This document shows, piece after piece, positions 34,882-44,238 of a stretch of 64,000 nucleotides of DNA. Position 1 is the first letter of the stretch, and every line of letters begins with the position of its first letter. The translations under genes were made by a program, and so were the position numbers. The notes under the pieces were generated by a model, which worked only from the letters and a program-made list of their open reading frames with translations, had not been told where the DNA came from and made no database searches. Source of the stretch: Acetanaerobacterium elongatum (GTDB lineage: Bacteria; Bacillota; Clostridia; Oscillospirales; Ruminococcaceae); contig NZ_FNID01000003.1 in NCBI RefSeq assembly GCF_900103835.1, positions 48,399 through 112,398 of the forward strand, given 5' to 3'.

Positions 34882-35595
34882 CTATGATAATAACGACAGA
34901 ATGGGGTTATAATCTACAAAATAGGTTACAAACCATGTTGCCTCCAGCACGCCTGTATTGATCAACCCGTTTGCGTTGCCGGTTAAGCCGATAAACAGCT
35001 TTAGGATAGCGGCAGCCACCATACAGAGCAGCACACCGTTGAGTACGCCGACAATCCCGCCCAAAAAGCGGTTGATACCGCTTAAAACCGGCAGCTCAAA
35101 TACCTTGCCCACCACCGAGACCAATATATTTACTATAACCATCAAAAGCCCGAATAGTACAAAAAAAGCAACCAGGCTCAGCAGCGAAAGCAAAAGCGGT
35201 GCCGCTACGGCATCGCATACCGTGCGGGCAACCGCCTCCGCGGTACCAGAAAGCGTTTGCGATATCTGCTCGTTTGTCTTAATTGCGGCGGCGTTAAACA
35301 GCGCCGTTACAAAGCCCGGCAGAACATCGCCGATATTCTCCACTTTATTTATAATCTCACCCGTTGGCACAAGTGTCAATACCTTTTTCAAGATACTGTC
35401 ATACAGCGGCTGGGCAATCACCTTTTCATAAAAGAACTGGGCTACCCTGCCGCAGTAGTAGCCCGAAACAGCTGCAGCCGCGATAAAGCCGAGGAAGGAA
35501 AGCACCGTATGTACAAACCCCCGCCGCCAGGCCATAAACACACTGATTAAAATAATCAGCACAAAAATGCCGTCCAAAACGTTTGAAACCGTCAT
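34882..35595 (-). CDS. cvpA: CvpA family membrane protein
   Basis: The 237-residue protein has four hydrophobic segments, beginning LDGIFVLIILISVFMAWRRG followed by a second helix with FLGFIAAAAVSGYYCGRVA, as in CvpA proteins. Members are needed for colicin V production in E. coli and have a poorly defined envelope role elsewhere. It lies 91 bases downstream of the DUF5711-like gene on the same strand. Confidence 0.8.
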   Translation of the reverse strand: MTVSNVLDGIFVLIILISVFMAWRRGFVHTVLSFLGFIAAAAVSGYYCGRVAQFFYEKVIAQPLYDSILKKVLTLVPTGEIINKVENIGDVLPGFVTALFNAAAIKTNEQISQTLSGTAEAVARTVCDAVAAPLLLSLLSLVAFFVLFGLLMVIVNILVSVVGKVFELPVLSGINRFLGGIVGVLNGVLLCMVAAAILKLFIGLTGNANGLINTGVLEATWFVTYFVDYNPILSLLS

Positions 35596-35686
35596 GATTA
35601 CCCCACATCCTTTCTTCCGTGCTGCACTCCCCTATGCCTTAGCACTTTATTATACGTGTTGATTATTAACCTTTTTCCTGCAACCG

Positions 35687-36835
35687 CTACGCTACCTTTG
35701 AAACCTCACGGGTCATCAGCACATAAACATCGCTGCCGCTTGCCATAACCGCCTCGCCGTTTTGGCACGGGATGGTTTTGGTGCACTGCCCCTGTTCATT
35801 ATATATGTAGAGGTTCATGTCGGTCAGCACATAGGTGCTTGCCCCGTCGGTATAGATATCACGCGGCTGCTCCTTGAGCACAAACGAAAAGTTCACGTTG
35901 CACTGCGCGCCGAGCGAAACGACGGTAACCTGCCGGTCGCGATTATAATCCCCCAGCACCAGGCCTGTTGTGTTTCCCGCCGCAGAGTACAGCGAAAGTG
36001 TTTTGCCGCCGTAGCTGTAGTTTCCCTTCGCAGCCCCCGTGTGGTCATACACCGCCGCCAGATTATCACCGATTACCAGCACCTCGTTTGCGGTGCATTT
36101 TAGCGCCACCAGCAGTGTTTCGGGCAGCTCCACCTTGCCAAGGTCCTTCTTCTCGGCCACCGAGAACAGGTTTACGGCAGAAAGTATTGCGCCGTCCTTG
36201 GCGGTAATGGTGCCGACGGCAAGCTTCTGGGCATCGGGCGAAAGCGAGAGCGCCAGCACCTGATTCTCTGCCGAATACCAGGTAAACAGCGATTTAAAGG
36301 CATTGTCAAATACATCAACCCGCGCCGCGCGCCGCTCCTCCTGCTGCGCTACCACCATCTGCCCGCCGGGTGCTACCTCGGCGGTGTAGATAAACCCTTC
36401 CAGCTCCTTCTTGGTAAGCAGGCCGCCCTTGCCGAGGATTTTAATGGTCTTATCCCCGCGGGCATACATAATGCCGCGATTGCCGCTCACCTTGAGCACG
36501 GGGTTTGCAAACCCGCTCTGCATGGTGCCGGAGCAGCGCCCCGCGCGGGAGTAAATCTGCACGTTGCTGTCGGTAAGCACCGCCGCCGAGCCGCCCATAT
36601 TATAGAGCGCCGTTCCGGTTTCCCCCACAAGGGATACCGGAAAGCTGCCGGTTTTGCCCACCGTACCGAAGGCCTCCTGAATCAGCCCCGCGAGGTCGAA
36701 GCCCCTGAACAGCTCCCGGGAGTAGACGGCGACTATGGTAAGTGCGCACACCACCGCCAAAACAATCAGCCGCTTAAGCATCCTTATGCGGGAGCGTTTT
36801 TTGCGCTCCTGCTTGATATCGGTAAGTACAGCCAT
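35687..36835 (-). CDS. DUF5711-like membrane-anchored beta-propeller protein
   Basis: The 382-residue protein has a basic cytoplasmic start, one transmembrane helix (about residues 22-40) and an extracytoplasmic part with many repeating beta strands of WD40/propeller style (for example VLALSLSPDAQKLAVGTIT and TVVSLGAQCNVNFSFVL). It resembles the DUF5711 family found in Clostridia, whose function is unknown. It follows truA and precedes cvpA on the same strand, so it may be part of the same transcript. No enzymatic motif is visible. Confidence 0.6.
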   Translation of the reverse strand: MAVLTDIKQERKKRSRIRMLKRLIVLAVVCALTIVAVYSRELFRGFDLAGLIQEAFGTVGKTGSFPVSLVGETGTALYNMGGSAAVLTDSNVQIYSRAGRCSGTMQSGFANPVLKVSGNRGIMYARGDKTIKILGKGGLLTKKELEGFIYTAEVAPGGQMVVAQQEERRAARVDVFDNAFKSLFTWYSAENQVLALSLSPDAQKLAVGTITAKDGAILSAVNLFSVAEKKDLGKVELPETLLVALKCTANEVLVIGDNLAAVYDHTGAAKGNYSYGGKTLSLYSAAGNTTGLVLGDYNRDRQVTVVSLGAQCNVNFSFVLKEQPRDIYTDGASTYVLTDMNLYIYNEQGQCTKTIPCQNGEAVMASGSDVYVLMTREVSKVA

Positions 36836-36871
36836 GGGTTTAAGCCCGCCTTTCCGGCTTGATAATAGCTG

Positions 36872-37621
36872 TCAGCCTTCTATGCCGTCATAGAATACCC
36901 GGTTTAGGTACAGCCCGTAGGGCGGGGCGGTTGGCCCTGCCTTGGAACGGTCACCCGAGAGGATGATCTCCTTTATGTCCTGCGCGGTAAGCCCCTTTTC
37001 CCCCGCCCACAGCAGGGTACCGGCAACGATGCGCACCATGTTGTATAAAAAGCCGTCGCCGCTGATGCTTATCGTTACAAGGTCGCCCTCACGCGTAACC
37101 GAGCAGGCGTACACCGTGCGTACCTTGTCCTTTACCGAGGAGCCCGCGCTGCACAGCGCCGAAAAATCATAGGTTCCTATAAAGCCCTGCGCGGCGGCAT
37201 CCATGGCCTGTTCATCCAGCCGGTGTTTATAGTAATAGGCACGCTCCTGTAAAAACGGGTTGCGCGCGGCACCGTTATCGATTTTGTAAAGATACTCCTT
37301 GCCCGTACAGCTGTAACGTGCGTGAAAACCCTTAGCAACCTCTTTGCAGCCGTACACCGCAATGTCATTGGGCAGGTGCGCGTTTAACGCCGGAACGATA
37401 CGGCAGCAAGCAATGCCCTTTTCGGTTTTAAAGCTCACGCAGAACATGTTGGCGTGCACCATCGCATCGGTGCGGGAGCAGCCCTTAATCGGCAGGCGCT
37501 CGCCAAACACCGCCTCAATCGCGTCCTGCAACCGCTGCGCCACCGATATACCGTTTTTCTGCACCTGAAAGCCGCAGTAGCTTGTACCCACAAACCGAAT
37601 TGTCAGCAGAAGGTTTCGCAT
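36872..37621 (-). CDS. truA: tRNA pseudouridine synthase A
   Basis: The 249-residue enzyme makes pseudouridine at positions 38-40 of tRNA. The catalytic Asp is in CSRTDAMVHA, with Met where most TruA proteins have Gly. Other family segments are YCGFQVQKNG, KEYLYKI and DGFLYNMVRI. It closes the ecfA1-ecfA2-ecfT-truA order typical of Firmicutes, though with 191 bases before it that hold a repeat and two hairpins. Confidence 0.93.
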   Translation of the reverse strand: MRNLLLTIRFVGTSYCGFQVQKNGISVAQRLQDAIEAVFGERLPIKGCSRTDAMVHANMFCVSFKTEKGIACCRIVPALNAHLPNDIAVYGCKEVAKGFHARYSCTGKEYLYKIDNGAARNPFLQERAYYYKHRLDEQAMDAAAQGFIGTYDFSALCSAGSSVKDKVRTVYACSVTREGDLVTISISGDGFLYNMVRIVAGTLLWAGEKGLTAQDIKEIILSGDRSKAGPTAPPYGLYLNRVFYDGIEG

Positions 37622-37653
37622 ACGGCCGCTCCTTTATTGTTCTCGTCGTCTAT

Positions 37654-37678
37654 GTAGGGGCAAACCGTGTTCGCCCGC
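37654..37678 (+). repeat. Palindromic repeat unit, GAAC/GTTC core
   Basis: GTAGGGGCAAACCGTGTTCGCCCGC between ecfT and truA, a slightly decayed GAAC/GTTC-core member of the dispersed family. Confidence 0.7.
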
Positions 37679-37728
37679 AATCCAAGTTATCGTTACATCG
37701 TTTCCGCTAAAGGCCATAGGTCTTTCCT

Positions 37729-37782
37729 GCACCAAAATCTTTGGTGCGCGCATATAAACAAACATCAAGGGGGCTAACCCCC
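37729..37782. repeat. Two adjacent hairpins between ecfT and truA
   Basis: GCACCAAA-ATC-TTTGGTGC (37729-37747) and GGGGG-CTAA-CCCCC (37769-37782) are perfect short hairpins in the gap after ecfT. No T-run follows on the minus strand, so they are not ordinary terminators. They differ from the main palindrome family. Confidence 0.5.
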
Positions 37783-37812
37783 TGCATCCTTAACCCTATC
37801 GCCTGATGAATG

Positions 37813-38625
37813 CTACACGATGGCAGGCAGCATCAGGTTCAGCACAATAATTACCGCAAAGCACAGAACAAAAAACAACAGGCTGTAAGCATCCACGGCG
37901 GTAAACCTCAGCTGCTTCATACGGGTTCTGCCCTCACCCCCGCGGTAGCAGCGGCATTCCATGGCAAGCGCCAGCTCGTCCGCACGGCGGAAGGCCGAAA
38001 CAAACAGCGGAATAAGAATCGGAATCAGTGCCTTTGCACGCTTAATCAGCCCGCCGGTTTCCATATCGGCACCCCTGGCCTTCTGCGCGCTCATAATCTT
38101 GTCGGTCTCCTCGATCAGCGTGGGGATGAACCGCAGCGCGATAGTCATCATCATCGCCAGCTCATGCACCGGCAGCTTGATCTTCTTTAAGGGGGCCATC
38201 AGCTGCTCCAGACCGTCGGTTAACACAATGGGCGAGGTGGTGTAGGTGAGCAGCGAGGTGCCCGCAATCAGGCAGAGAATGCGCGCCGCCATCACAGCAG
38301 CGAGCAGCAGCCCCTCCTGTGTTATTTTAAAGATCCACCATCTTAACAATACCGTACCGTCGATGAAAAAAATGTTTAATATGGCGGTGAACAGAATTAT
38401 CGGCAGCACCGGCTTTAAGCTTTTAAACATCAGCCTTAACGGTATTTTGGCGGCACCGTAGCCGACCGCCAGCACCAGCAGGCCCACAGCAAGCCCGATA
38501 GGGTGGTTGATGATAAACAGCATTACCACATAAGCGGTGGTAAGGATAATCTTCATGCGCGGGTCGATGCGGTGCACCACGCTTTTGCCGGGGTAGTACT
38601 GCCCGAGGGTAATGTCCTTAAGCAT
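37813..38625 (-). CDS. ecfT: ECF transporter transmembrane protein EcfT
   Basis: The 270-residue membrane protein couples the ATPases to vitamin-binding S components. It has about six hydrophobic segments and the two cytoplasmic coupling motifs near the C-terminus: AQKARGADMETG and a second one reading AMECRCYRG where most proteins have AMEARGY. I chose the ATG at 38625 with GGGGGTG upstream; it overlaps the end of ecfA2 by eight bases, a sign of translational coupling. No S component is encoded in the window. Confidence 0.9.
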   Translation of the reverse strand: MLKDITLGQYYPGKSVVHRIDPRMKIILTTAYVVMLFIINHPIGLAVGLLVLAVGYGAAKIPLRLMFKSLKPVLPIILFTAILNIFFIDGTVLLRWWIFKITQEGLLLAAVMAARILCLIAGTSLLTYTTSPIVLTDGLEQLMAPLKKIKLPVHELAMMMTIALRFIPTLIEETDKIMSAQKARGADMETGGLIKRAKALIPILIPLFVSAFRRADELALAMECRCYRGGEGRTRMKQLRFTAVDAYSLLFFVLCFAVIIVLNLMLPAIV

Positions 38626-39496
38626 GCTGCACACCCCCTTTATTCAATTCAGCCTTCAGGCGCAGAATCTCGTTTTTGCCGTCCTCCACCGTGTAGATGT
38701 TGCGCCGCACAGGGTAGCCCCTTTCGGCAAGGCCCAAGAATACCTTGGTAATCTGCGGCACCTCCAGCCCCAAGCCGGTAAGCTCCTGCGCGTGAGAGAA
38801 TACGTTATCCACCGTATCAAAAAACTTAATCTGCGCGTCGGCCAGCACCAGCACCTTGTCGGCGTAGCGGGCGATATCCTCCATGCTGTGCGAAACCAGC
38901 AGCACGGTGTTGCCCGTAACCTTGTGGTAGTTTCTAATCTGGGTTAGAATCTTCTCGCGGCCCTTCGGGTCGAGCCCCGCGGTGGGTTCGTCCAGAATCA
39001 GCACCTCCGGCCTCATGGCGATTACCCCCGCTATGGCGGCGCGGCGCTTCTGCCCGCCCGAAAGGTCAAACGGCGAGCGCTCTAAGTGCTTTTCCTTCAG
39101 GCCTACAAACTCGGCGGCCTCGGCTACCCGCTGCTTGATTTCCTCCTCCGAAAGCCCCATGTTGCGGGGGCCGAAGGCGATATCCTTGGCCACCGTTTCT
39201 TCAAATAGCTGGTACTCGGGGTACTGGAACACCAGCCCCACCTTAAAGCGGCACTGTCTTAAACGGGCCTTGTCAGCCCACAGGTCTTCTTCGTCGATAA
39301 ATATCTTGCCGGAGGTAGGCTTGAGCAGCCCGTTAAAATGCTGAATAAGGGTAGACTTGCCCGATCCGGTATGGCCGATTACCCCGATAAAATCTCCCTT
39401 TTCAATCTCTATGTTGATGTCGTTGACCGCCGCCTTTTCAAACGGCGAGCCTTGGTTATAAACGTGGGTAAGCCCCACGGTTCTGATTACTGGCAT
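38618..39496 (-). CDS. ecfA2: ECF transporter ATP-binding protein EcfA2
   Basis: The 292-residue ATPase has Walker A GHTGSGKST, signature LSGGQKRRAAIAG, Walker B VLILDEPTAGLD and switch VSHSMED. The insertion with FEETVAKDIAFGPRN is typical of EcfA proteins. It forms a heterodimer with EcfA1, encoded 62 bases upstream, and energises uptake of vitamins through EcfT. Confidence 0.93.
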   Translation of the reverse strand: MPVIRTVGLTHVYNQGSPFEKAAVNDINIEIEKGDFIGVIGHTGSGKSTLIQHFNGLLKPTSGKIFIDEEDLWADKARLRQCRFKVGLVFQYPEYQLFEETVAKDIAFGPRNMGLSEEEIKQRVAEAAEFVGLKEKHLERSPFDLSGGQKRRAAIAGVIAMRPEVLILDEPTAGLDPKGREKILTQIRNYHKVTGNTVLLVSHSMEDIARYADKVLVLADAQIKFFDTVDNVFSHAQELTGLGLEVPQITKVFLGLAERGYPVRRNIYTVEDGKNEILRLKAELNKGGVQHA

Positions 39497-39558
39497 GTGT
39501 TTTTATAGCTCCGTTCCGCCACGCTGGGGCGGCTTATTTTATGGGGAAACCCCACTCT

Positions 39559-40413
39559 CTATTTCAATGCGTCCAGTTCCCTGGCAATGGCCTCGACGCA
39601 CTCATCTTCAAACAAAATGCCGTCCGGCAGGTTCATGCCGTTTTCCTTTAGCATGGCGGAAAGCTCGGTTACCTGCGGCACGTCCAGCCCGATCTCCTTG
39701 AGCTGCCCGATGTGCATAAACACCTCGCGCGGGGTTCCGTCCAGCACCACCAGCCCCGCGTCCATCACCACCACACGGTCGGCGCGCGCGGCCTCGTCCA
39801 TATAATGCGTAATCAGCACGATGGTAATACCAAAGTCGCGGTTGAGCCGGCGGATGGTTTTTAAAACCTCGCGGCGCCCGCTCGGGTCGAGCATCGCGGT
39901 AGGCTCGTCGAGCACAATGCACCTCGGCCGCATGGCAATAATACCCGCGATGGCCACGCGCTGCTTCTGCCCGCCCGAAAGCTGGTAGGGCGCGCGCTCA
40001 CGGTAATCGTACATGCCTACACTTTTTAAAGCCTCATCCACCCGCTCGCGAATCTCCGCAGGGGGTACGCCGAGGTTTTCCAGCGCAAATGCCACATCCT
40101 CCTCCACCACGGTAGCGACAATCTGATTGTCGGGGTTTTGGAACACCATCCCCACCCGCTGGCGGATATCGTAGATACGCTCCTCCAGGGCGGTGTCGAT
40201 GCCGTCTATGTAGACCTTGCCGCCGCTGGGCAGAAGGATAGCGTTAAAGTGCTTGGCAAGCGTGCTTTTGCCCGAGCCGTTATGCCCGAGCACCGCCACA
40301 AACTCGCCGGCGGAAATGTTTAAGGTGATACCCTCAAGCACCTTGACATCGGGGTAACCCTCGCCGCCCTCGTATGAAAAGTTTAAATCCTCTGTTTGAA
40401 TTAAAGCTGCCAT
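39559..40413 (-). CDS. ecfA1: ECF transporter ATP-binding protein EcfA1
   Basis: The 284-residue ATPase has Walker [10 protein letters not shown], signature [13 protein letters not shown], Walker [13 protein letters not shown] and switch ITHYMDE. The Q-loop region [21 protein letters not shown] is characteristic of EcfA1. First of the three ecf genes. In most Firmicutes rplQ precedes this gene; here a methyltransferase and a palindromic repeat do. Confidence 0.93.
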   Translation of the reverse strand: MAALIQTEDLNFSYEGGEGYPDVKVLEGITLNISAGEFVAVLGHNGSGKSTLAKHFNAILLPSGGKVYIDGIDTALEERIYDIRQRVGMVFQNPDNQIVATVVEEDVAFALENLGVPPAEIRERVDEALKSVGMYDYRERAPYQLSGGQKQRVAIAGIIAMRPRCIVLDEPTAMLDPSGRREVLKTIRRLNRDFGITIVLITHYMDEAARADRVVVMDAGLVVLDGTPREVFMHIGQLKEIGLDVPQVTELSAMLKENGMNLPDGILFEDECVEAIARELDALK

Positions 40414-40449
40414 TAACCCTGCCTCATCCTTTTACATGCTGCTATTTTT

Positions 40450-40476
40450 GGCGGAACGGTCAAGACCGTTCCCTAC
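40450..40476 (-). repeat. Palindromic repeat unit, AACGGT core
   Basis: GGCGGAACGGTCAAGACC plus GTTCCCTAC, a near-perfect reverse copy of the unit at 26919, filling the short gap between the methyltransferase and ecfA1. Confidence 0.75.
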
Positions 40477-40486
40477 GGTCTGCCCT

Positions 40487-41350
40487 CTAAAGCTGCCAGA
40501 TTGCGGTGCTGCCGCAGGGAAGATTGAAGCCCGACTGCGTAACCGGCAGGCCGATTTCGTCGGCGGTTACCCTGCCGCCGTGTTTCTTAGCCACCGCCGC
40601 CCCCAGCACATAGGCCATTACCGAGGGGGAAAGCCCCGTGGTGTAGGAGTTTAGCAGAAAGAACAGCGGATTGTCGGATAAAAGCTGTGCACAGAGGGTA
40701 ACCAGCGGGTAGATCTGCTCCTCGAGCTTCCACACCTCTCCGCCCGGGCCGCGCCCGTAGGAGGGAGGGTCCATGATAATCGCGTCGTAACGGGTGCCGC
40801 GGCGAATCTCGCGTTCCACAAACTTCTTGCAGTCGTCCACAATCCAGCGAACCGGCTTTTCTTCCAAACCGGAGGCACGCGCGTTATCTCTGGCCCAAGA
40901 TACCATACCCTTCGCCGCGTCTACATGGCACACACTTGCCCCCGCCGCTGCGGCGGCAAGGGTTGCGCCGCCCGTATAGGCAAACAGGTTTAAAAGTGTT
41001 ATCGGTCTTCCTGCTGAACTAATCTTCTCCTGAATATAGTCCCAGTTTACCGCCTGCTCGGGGAACAGGCCGGTGTGCTTAAAACCCGTGGGGCGAACCA
41101 CAAAGCGCAGGCCTTTATAGCCTATCTGCCACTGGTCACTGAATTTTTTTAGGTTCTTCCACTCTCCGCCGCCGCTCTGCGAACGCAGATACCGCGCGTG
41201 GGGGGTGTTCCACAGCGGATGGGTTTTTTCGGTCTGCCAGATAATCTGCGGGTCGGGCCGAACGAGGATAATCTCCCCCCAGCGTTCCAGCTTTTCGCCG
41301 TCAGAGGTATCCAGCACCTCGTAATCCTTCCAGCCGTCGGCTATTCTCAT
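40487..41350 (-). CDS. Class I SAM-dependent rRNA methyltransferase-like protein
   Basis: The 287-residue protein has the SAM-binding motif LLNLFAYTGGATLAAAAAG, the acidic loop HVDAAKGMVSWARDNA and the catalytic-type motif IIMDPPSYGRGPGG. This places it near the RlmI/RlmK group of 23S rRNA methyltransferases, but without the N-terminal PUA domain and without a clear catalytic Cys pair. The start at 41350 has AGGAG upstream. The target base is unknown. Repeat units flank the gene on both sides. Confidence 0.8.
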   Translation of the reverse strand: MRIADGWKDYEVLDTSDGEKLERWGEIILVRPDPQIIWQTEKTHPLWNTPHARYLRSQSGGGEWKNLKKFSDQWQIGYKGLRFVVRPTGFKHTGLFPEQAVNWDYIQEKISSAGRPITLLNLFAYTGGATLAAAAAGASVCHVDAAKGMVSWARDNARASGLEEKPVRWIVDDCKKFVEREIRRGTRYDAIIMDPPSYGRGPGGEVWKLEEQIYPLVTLCAQLLSDNPLFFLLNSYTTGLSPSVMAYVLGAAVAKKHGGRVTADEIGLPVTQSGFNLPCGSTAIWQL

Positions 41351-41405
41351 GCGTGTTCTCCTTTTTTTCAGAGGCGACAATACCCCACAGATTATAATTA
41401 TAGTG

Positions 41406-41478
41406 TGCAGGGGCGATTATCCATCGCCCGCGGCATGTCCATTTTTAGGCTAACGGAACGGTCAAGACCGTTCCCTAC
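41406..41478. repeat. Inverted pair of palindromic repeat units
   Basis: A forward unit (41406-41434, TGCAGGGGCG start, GAT/ATC core, CGCCCGCGGC end) and a reverse unit (41454-41478, AACGGT core, CCCTAC end) face each other between glmM and the methyltransferase gene. Confidence 0.75.
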
Positions 41479-41484
41479 AATTAA

Positions 41485-42828
41485 TTATAAGGTTTTCACC
41501 ATATCGGCAATCTCGTTGGCACAGCGGTTGATTAAGTCTAAGTCCTTGCCCTCCACCATCACGCGGATGAGCGGCTCGGTGCCCGAGGCGCGAACCAGAA
41601 TGCGCCCGTTCTGTGCAAGCCGGTCTTCCCACGACTTGATGAGGGCGTTAATATCCTTATCCACCGCCAGCTTCACCTTCGCGGTTTTGCCCGCCTCCAC
41701 GTTTACCATTACCTGCGGGTAAACCGTCATAATCGAGGCAAGCTCCTTTAAGCTCTTGCCGGTCTTCTTCATCATGGTTAGCAGCTGCACCGCCGAAAGC
41801 TGGCCGTCGCCGGTGGTGGCAAAATGCTTTAATATCAGGTGGCCGGATTGCTCGCCGCCTAAGGCATAGCCCTCCTCCAGCATCTTCTCCAGCACAAAGC
41901 GGTCGCCCACCTTGGTGCAGGCAATGTTGATACCGCTCTCCTCCGCACAGCGGATAAGCCCGAGATTCGACATCACCGTTACCACCAGCGTGTTCCCGTC
42001 AAGGGTACCCTGCTGCTTCATAAACATCGCAAATGCCGCCATCAGCATGTCGCCGTCTACAATGTTGCCGTCGGCGTCGCAGGCTAAGATACGGTCGCTG
42101 TCGCCGTCAAAGGCAAGCCCCAGGTCGTAGCTGCCGTTTTTCACCCGCTCGGCCAGTGCGTGGATATGCATCGAGCCGCAGTTACGGTTAATGTTCACGC
42201 CGTCGGGCTTATTGGCAATAATCTCGGCACTGGCCTTCAGTGCCGGAAAAATCTTGTGTGCCGTGGCACTGGCGCTGCCGTTGGCGCAGTCAATCAGCAC
42301 ATGAATGCCCTCAAAGGTGGTGTCGGTGGTAGAAACAATGTGTTTCACATAATCCTCCACCGCGCTTTCGCACGGATGCGAAACACCCACCGCGTCACCC
42401 ATAGCGAGCTTAACCTCTACCGAATCGTCCAGTACGATGGCCTCTATCTCCTCTTCGTATTGGTCTGGTATTTTATAACCGCTTGTATTGAATATCTTAA
42501 TGCCGTTGTACTCGGCGGGGTTGTGCGAGGCCGAGATCATAATACCCGCGTCCGCCTGATACAGCCCCACCAGATAGGCTACCGCCGGGGTAGGCACCAC
42601 GCCTAGCAGGTGTACATCCGCCCCCACCGAGCACAGCCCCGCGGTGAGCGCCGCTTCCAGCATCTCGCCCGAAAGGCGGGTATCGCGCCCGATTAAGATC
42701 TTCGGGCGGTGGTGGGTGTGCTGGGTTAACACATAGGCCGCCGCACGGCCGATCTTTAAGCTTAATTCACAGGTCAGCTCCGTGTTGGCAAGGCCGCGCA
42801 CGCCGTCTGTTCCGAACAATCTACCCAT
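41485..42828 (-). CDS. glmM: Phosphoglucosamine mutase
   Basis: The 447-residue enzyme converts glucosamine-6-phosphate to glucosamine-1-phosphate for cell-wall precursors. It has GTDGVRG at the start, the phosphoserine loop ISASHNPAEYNG, the metal loop AFDGDSDR and the sugar/phosphate loops GGEQSGH and RASGTEPLIRVM. Length is typical. It lies 41 bases downstream of ruvB on the same strand. Confidence 0.96.
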   Translation of the reverse strand: MGRLFGTDGVRGLANTELTCELSLKIGRAAAYVLTQHTHHRPKILIGRDTRLSGEMLEAALTAGLCSVGADVHLLGVVPTPAVAYLVGLYQADAGIMISASHNPAEYNGIKIFNTSGYKIPDQYEEEIEAIVLDDSVEVKLAMGDAVGVSHPCESAVEDYVKHIVSTTDTTFEGIHVLIDCANGSASATAHKIFPALKASAEIIANKPDGVNINRNCGSMHIHALAERVKNGSYDLGLAFDGDSDRILACDADGNIVDGDMLMAAFAMFMKQQGTLDGNTLVVTVMSNLGLIRCAEESGINIACTKVGDRFVLEKMLEEGYALGGEQSGHLILKHFATTGDGQLSAVQLLTMMKKTGKSLKELASIMTVYPQVMVNVEAGKTAKVKLAVDKDINALIKSWEDRLAQNGRILVRASGTEPLIRVMVEGKDLDLINRCANEIADMVKTL

Positions 42829-42869
42829 GTAGTCTACTCCTTCGCCTATCTAATTAGTATGAGCATTTT

Positions 42870-43904
42870 TTAGTCCAGCGTCTGCTGTCCGTCCTGCTCC
42901 AGCCCCAGATGCTTATACGCAAGCGAGGTCACGCACCGCCCGCGCGGGGTGCGGCTTAAAAAGCCGATCTGCATCAGGTAGGGCTCGTAAACATCCTCCA
43001 GCGTAACGGCCTCTTCGCCGATAGCCGCCGCCAGGGTCTCCAACCCCACGGGGCCGCCGCCGTAGTTTTTAATAATCGTGCGCAGCATGGTGCGGTCAAT
43101 GGCGTCTAAGCCCAGCTTATCAACCTCTAGGCGGTTCAGCGCGTCGGCGGCAATATCGCTGGTAATCACCCCGTCGCCCACCACCTGCGCAAAGTCGCGC
43201 ACACGCTTAAGCATGCGGTTGGCAATACGCGGGGTGCCGCGGGAGCGTTTTGCAAGCTCCCATGCGCCGTCCTCCTCGCAGGGGATATCCAGAATGCGCG
43301 AGCTTCGTTTGATAATCTGGCACAGCTCCTCTATAGTATACATCTCAAGGCGCATGATTACTCCAAAACGGTCGCGCAACGGTGCGGTAAGCTGCCCCGC
43401 GCGCGTGGTGGCGCCTATAAGGGTGAAGTGCGGCAGGTCGATGCGTATCGAGCGTGCCGAGGGGCCCTTGCCGATGATGATATCCAGCGCGTAATCCTCC
43501 ATTGCAGGGTAGAGCACCTCCTCCACGCTGCGGGAGAGGCGGTGAATTTCGTCTATAAACAATATGTCGTTCTGGTTTAAATTAGTCAGCAGCGCCGCAA
43601 GATCGCCCGGTTTTTCTATGGCGGGGCCGGAGGTAATGCGGATGCTCACGCCCATCTCGTTGGCGATAATGCCCGAAAGGGTGGTTTTGCCCAACCCCGG
43701 AGGGCCGTAGAGCAGCACATGGTCAAGCGCCTCGTTTCTGCCCTTTGCCGCCTCGATAAACACCGAGAGGTTCTCCTTCGCCTTCTTCTGCCCGATATAC
43801 TCGCTAAGCGTTTTGGGGCGCAGCGAGCCCTCTATATCGGAATCCTCGGGCACATAGTCGGGGGCGATGATTCGGTTTTCAAAGTCCATTTCCATCTCGC
43901 TCAT
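42870..43904 (-). CDS. ruvB: Holliday junction helicase motor RuvB
   Basis: The 344-residue AAA+ ATPase drives branch migration. It has Walker [11 protein letters not shown], Walker [11 protein letters not shown], sensor 1 ATTRAGQL and the C-terminal winged-helix segment RTPRGRC. Normally ruvB follows ruvA within a few bases; here 334 bases filled with repeat units separate them. Confidence 0.96.
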   Translation of the reverse strand: MSEMEMDFENRIIAPDYVPEDSDIEGSLRPKTLSEYIGQKKAKENLSVFIEAAKGRNEALDHVLLYGPPGLGKTTLSGIIANEMGVSIRITSGPAIEKPGDLAALLTNLNQNDILFIDEIHRLSRSVEEVLYPAMEDYALDIIIGKGPSARSIRIDLPHFTLIGATTRAGQLTAPLRDRFGVIMRLEMYTIEELCQIIKRSSRILDIPCEEDGAWELAKRSRGTPRIANRMLKRVRDFAQVVGDGVITSDIAADALNRLEVDKLGLDAIDRTMLRTIIKNYGGGPVGLETLAAAIGEEAVTLEDVYEPYLMQIGFLSRTPRGRCVTSLAYKHLGLEQDGQQTLD

Positions 43905-43943
43905 CTCCTCGCCGCCCTTTCATCTGTTTTATATATCCCAGTC

Positions 43944-44211
43944 TTATAGGGAGATTATTAATCGCCTGCTGAGCTTAATGACCTTTTATGGTATGGATCG
44001 CCCTAGCTCATTCTTCTCTCTGTTGATTCGCGTTGCAAAACTTCGGGCGAACACAGTTTGCCCACAGGGATGTGGAAAATTGAAGGACGGAACAACACGC
44101 GGGCGTTTTCTGCCAACCTGCCCTCTGATTTCTGCCCTCTTGCAGGGGCGGCGTCCCCGACGCCCCGCTTCGTTCTTCAATGGTGTAGCAAACCGGCCTT
44201 GACCGTTCCGC
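43944..44211. repeat. Cluster of four palindromic repeat units between ruvA and ruvB
   Basis: Units: 43944-43969 (forward, decayed GAT/ATC core), 44044-44067 (reverse, GAAC/GTTC core), 44141-44168 (forward, GCGTC/GACGC core, the only copy of this type) and 44185-44211 (forward, decayed AACGGT core). The 334-base gap (43905-44238) has no gene. Confidence 0.7.
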
Positions 44212-44238
44212 TTGTATAAATACAAATTGTATAACTTG

